This document shows positions 5,646-7,646 of a stretch of DNA of 7,646 bases, piece by piece. Within the stretch, counting starts at the first letter, position 1. Every line of letters begins with the position of its first letter. Source of the stretch: an uncultured Negativicutes bacterium. GTDB taxonomy: Bacteria; Bacillota; Negativicutes; Acidaminococcales; Acidaminococcaceae. The stretch is taken from the NCBI GenBank assembly GCA_937926555.1, contig CALAZX010000290.1, forward strand, positions 1 to 7,646. The letters are read 5' to 3'. A model generated the notes under the pieces. The model was not told the origin of the DNA and did not search any database. It was given only the letters and a program-made list of their open reading frames with translations. A program made the translations under genes and the position numbers.

Positions 5646-7598
5646 TTGAACAATATACTGAAGAAACTGCCAGTGCTCCCCTTGCGGGGCATGATGATTT
5701 TCCCCGGCATGATGTCCAATCTGGACGTGGGCCGGGAGGATTCGCTGAAATCCGTCCGCGCGGCCATGCAGCAGGGCAAGGAGATCCTGCTCTTCGCCCA
5801 GAGGAAGGCGGAGACGGTGGAGCCCGGGATGGATGACCTGTATCCCGTGGGCGTGGTGGCCGAGATCAAGCAGATGCTGAATCTGCCCGGCGGCACCGTG
5901 CGGATCCTGGTGCGCGGCACGGGCCGCGCCGAACTGAAAAAATTCGAGAAGACCGGGGAGGACGGCTGGAAAGCTGTCTACGCTCCGGTATTCTCCACGC
6001 TTCCGAAAGAGGATGAGGAGGAGGCCGAGGCTCTCCGCCGCATCGTCATCGGGGCTTTCGAGAAATGGATGCTGTCCGGCAAGAAAGTCAGCCCGGAAGT
6101 GCTGCTGACCTTCAAGGACAATCCGGACACCGGACTGGTGGCCGACATGATGGCCGGCTATCTGGATGTGCGGATGGAGGACAGGATCAAGGTCCTGGAG
6201 ACCGGCTCCGTGAAAGAGCGTCTCCAGTATCTCTACAAACTGATCTCCCGTGAGCTGGAGATCGGCGAGCTGGAGAAGGACATCGCCAAGCAGGTCCACG
6301 AGCAGATCGAGAAGAACCAGAAGGAGTACTATCTCCGGGAACAGCTGAAAGTGATCAACAAGGAGCTGGGCGACGGGGACGAGCGGCAGGCGGAGGCGGA
6401 CGAGTACAACCGCCGCATCGAGGAGATGGAGCTGCCGGAGGACGTGGCCGAATCCCTCTACAAGGAAGTGGACCGTCTGCTGAAGATGCCTCCCATGATG
6501 GCGGAGAGCGCGGTGATCCGGAACTATCTGGACACGGTGCTGGCGTTGCCCTGGGGCAAGTACGACAAGGACAACTTCGACCTGCAGCTGGCGGAGGAGA
6601 TCCTGGACAAGCACCATTACGGCCTGCACAAGGTGAAGGAGCGCATCCTGGAGCATCTGGCTGTCCATCAGCTGACCCAGAGCAACAAGGGCCCCATCCT
6701 CTGCCTGGTGGGACCGCCCGGCGTGGGCAAGACCTCCCTGGCGGAGTCCATCGCCGAGGCCATGAACCGCAAGTTCATCCGCGTGTCCCTGGGCGGTATC
6801 CGCGACGAGGCGGAGATCCGCGGACACCGGCGCACCTATATCGGCGCCATGCCCGGCCGTATCATGCACGGCATGGAGAAAGTGGGCTGCCTGAACCCCG
6901 TATTCCTGCTGGATGAGGTGGACAAGATGGCCAGCGACTTCCGGGGAGACCCGGCGGCCGCGCTGCTGGAAGCTCTGGATCCGGAGCAGAACCATGCGTT
7001 CAGCGACCATTTCGTGGAGCATCCTTTCGACCTGTCCAGTGTCTTCTGGATTGTGACGGCCAACACGATGTACAGTATCCCGCCGGCGCTTCTGGACCGT
7101 CTGGAGGTCATCCAGCTGTCCAGCTACACCGAGGATGAGAAATACAATATCGCGAAACTCCATCTGCTGCCCAAGGAGATGAAGCAGAACGGCCTGACGA
7201 AGGACACGTTCTCCATCACCCCCGGCGCCATCAGCCATGTGATCCGGGACTACACCCGGGAGGCCGGCGTCCGCAACCTGGAGCGCAAACTGGCGGCACT
7301 CTGCCGCAAGACGGCGTACCGCCTGGTGACCCGGAAGGACAAGGCCGCCAAAGTGACGGTGAAGAACCTGACGGATTATCTGGGACCTGTCACCTATCTG
7401 GAAAGCGACCTGCGCGCCAAAGCGGAGGTGGGCATCGTCACCGGCCTGGCCTGGACCACGGTGGGCGGCGAGCTGCTGAAGGTGGAGGTGCTGGCCACCG
7501 AGGGCAAGGGCGGTCTGACACTGACCGGCCAGCTGGGCGACGTGATGAAGGAGTCCGCCCGCACGGGTTACACCTACATCCGCTCCCGGGCCAAAGAG
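5646..7598 (+). CDS. lon: ATP-dependent protease Lon (LonA type), 3' end missing
   Basis: Cytosolic homo-oligomeric AAA+ serine protease that degrades misfolded and regulatory proteins. 651 genuine residues are present from a TTG start; LonA proteins usually have about 770-810. Order of domains: the LON substrate-binding N-domain (begins NNILKKLPVLPLRGMMIFPGM), a helical and coiled-coil linker around 200-310, the AAA+ module, then the first part of the protease domain. The AAA+ residues fall at or near E. coli numbering: Walker A GPPGVGKT at 356-363, Walker B FLLDE with D423 and E424, sensor 1 N473 in TANTM, arginine finger R485 in LLDRLEV, and a sensor 2 region REAGVRNLERKL. The protease domain starts around 595 (VGIVTGLAWTTVGGELL) and the sequence stops at SRAKE. 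The catalytic Ser and Lys (679 and 722 in E. coli) are therefore not in the window. This is a sequencing truncation, not a broken gene: the frame is open until adapter sequence begins at 7599. Confidence 0.96.
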
Positions 7599-7646
7599 AG
7601 ATCGGAAGAGCGTCGTGTAGGGAAAGAGTGTAGATCTCGGTGGTCG
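7599..7646 (+). other. Illumina TruSeq adapter read-through (artificial sequence)
   Basis: The last 48 bases begin AGATCGGAAGAGCGTCGTGT and end GATCTCGGTGGTCG. As I recall the oligonucleotide, they match the reverse complement of the TruSeq universal (P5 side) adapter without a mismatch. No i5 index lies between the GAGTGT and AGATCTCGG parts, as in the single-index version. By chance the adapter is in frame with lon and has no stop, so it would add 16 false residues (RSEERRVGKECRSRWS) to a predicted Lon protein. It should be trimmed and not treated as biology. Confidence 0.97.

Noticed and set aside
5631..7238. 535-codon minus-strand open frame antisense to lon
   Set aside because: It is a His/Leu/Gln/Val-rich shadow of lon. 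The plus strand has Walker A, Walker B, sensor and arginine-finger residues at or near the positions expected for Lon.
5646..7646. lon as a naturally truncated pseudogene lacking its protease active site
   Set aside because: The gene is intact up to the point where adapter sequence begins; the missing end is a sequencing or assembly artefact.

Overview
The window is a plus-strand stretch of housekeeping chromosome built around a bacterial protein quality-control cluster, tig - clpP - clpX - lon. Before it lie the 3' part of a Na+/phosphate cotransporter gene and a single tRNA-Gly gene. The DNA is fairly GC-rich. The genes have strong Shine-Dalgarno sequences, consensus sigma-A/sigma-70 promoters, an encoded CCA on the tRNA, and a TTG start for lon. 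The NptA/PhoU fusion transporter and the protein sequences suggest a Firmicute-type gut anaerobe, perhaps of the Negativicutes (Acidaminococcaceae-like). That placement is an inference from sequence feel, not from a search.

Layout: (1) 1-1481, Na/Pi cotransporter with a C-terminal PhoU-like domain, its N-terminus cut by the window edge. (2) 1482-1681, intergenic, with a nested hairpin and a textbook promoter (TTGACA, 17 nt, TATAAT) behind A/T tracts. (3) 1682-1756, tRNA-Gly(GCC), closed by a strong intrinsic terminator at 1769-1794. (4) 1827-1944, a promoter whose -10 box sits in overlapping palindromes, a short leader and a strong ribosome binding site. (5) tig 1945-3315, clpP 3489-4076 and clpX 4133-5395, ending in a strong terminator at 5410-5442. 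(6) A 203-nt structured leader, then lon from a TTG at 5646. The lon reading frame is genuine only to about 7598. The last 48 bases (7599-7646) match the reverse complement of the Illumina TruSeq universal adapter, so the lon 3' end in this sequence is artificial.

How the genes work together: trigger factor meets nascent chains at the ribosome. ClpX unfolds substrates and feeds them to the ClpP chamber. Lon is a separate single-chain AAA+ protease. The visible catalytic and nucleotide-binding residues are intact in ClpP, ClpX and the sequenced part of Lon. The catalytic Ser-Lys dyad of Lon lies beyond the genuine sequence.

I found no undescribed system, mobile element or CRISPR array. The points most worth attention are the adapter contamination at the end, the palindromes over the tig promoter, the N-terminal extension of trigger factor and the overlapping stop/start at lon.
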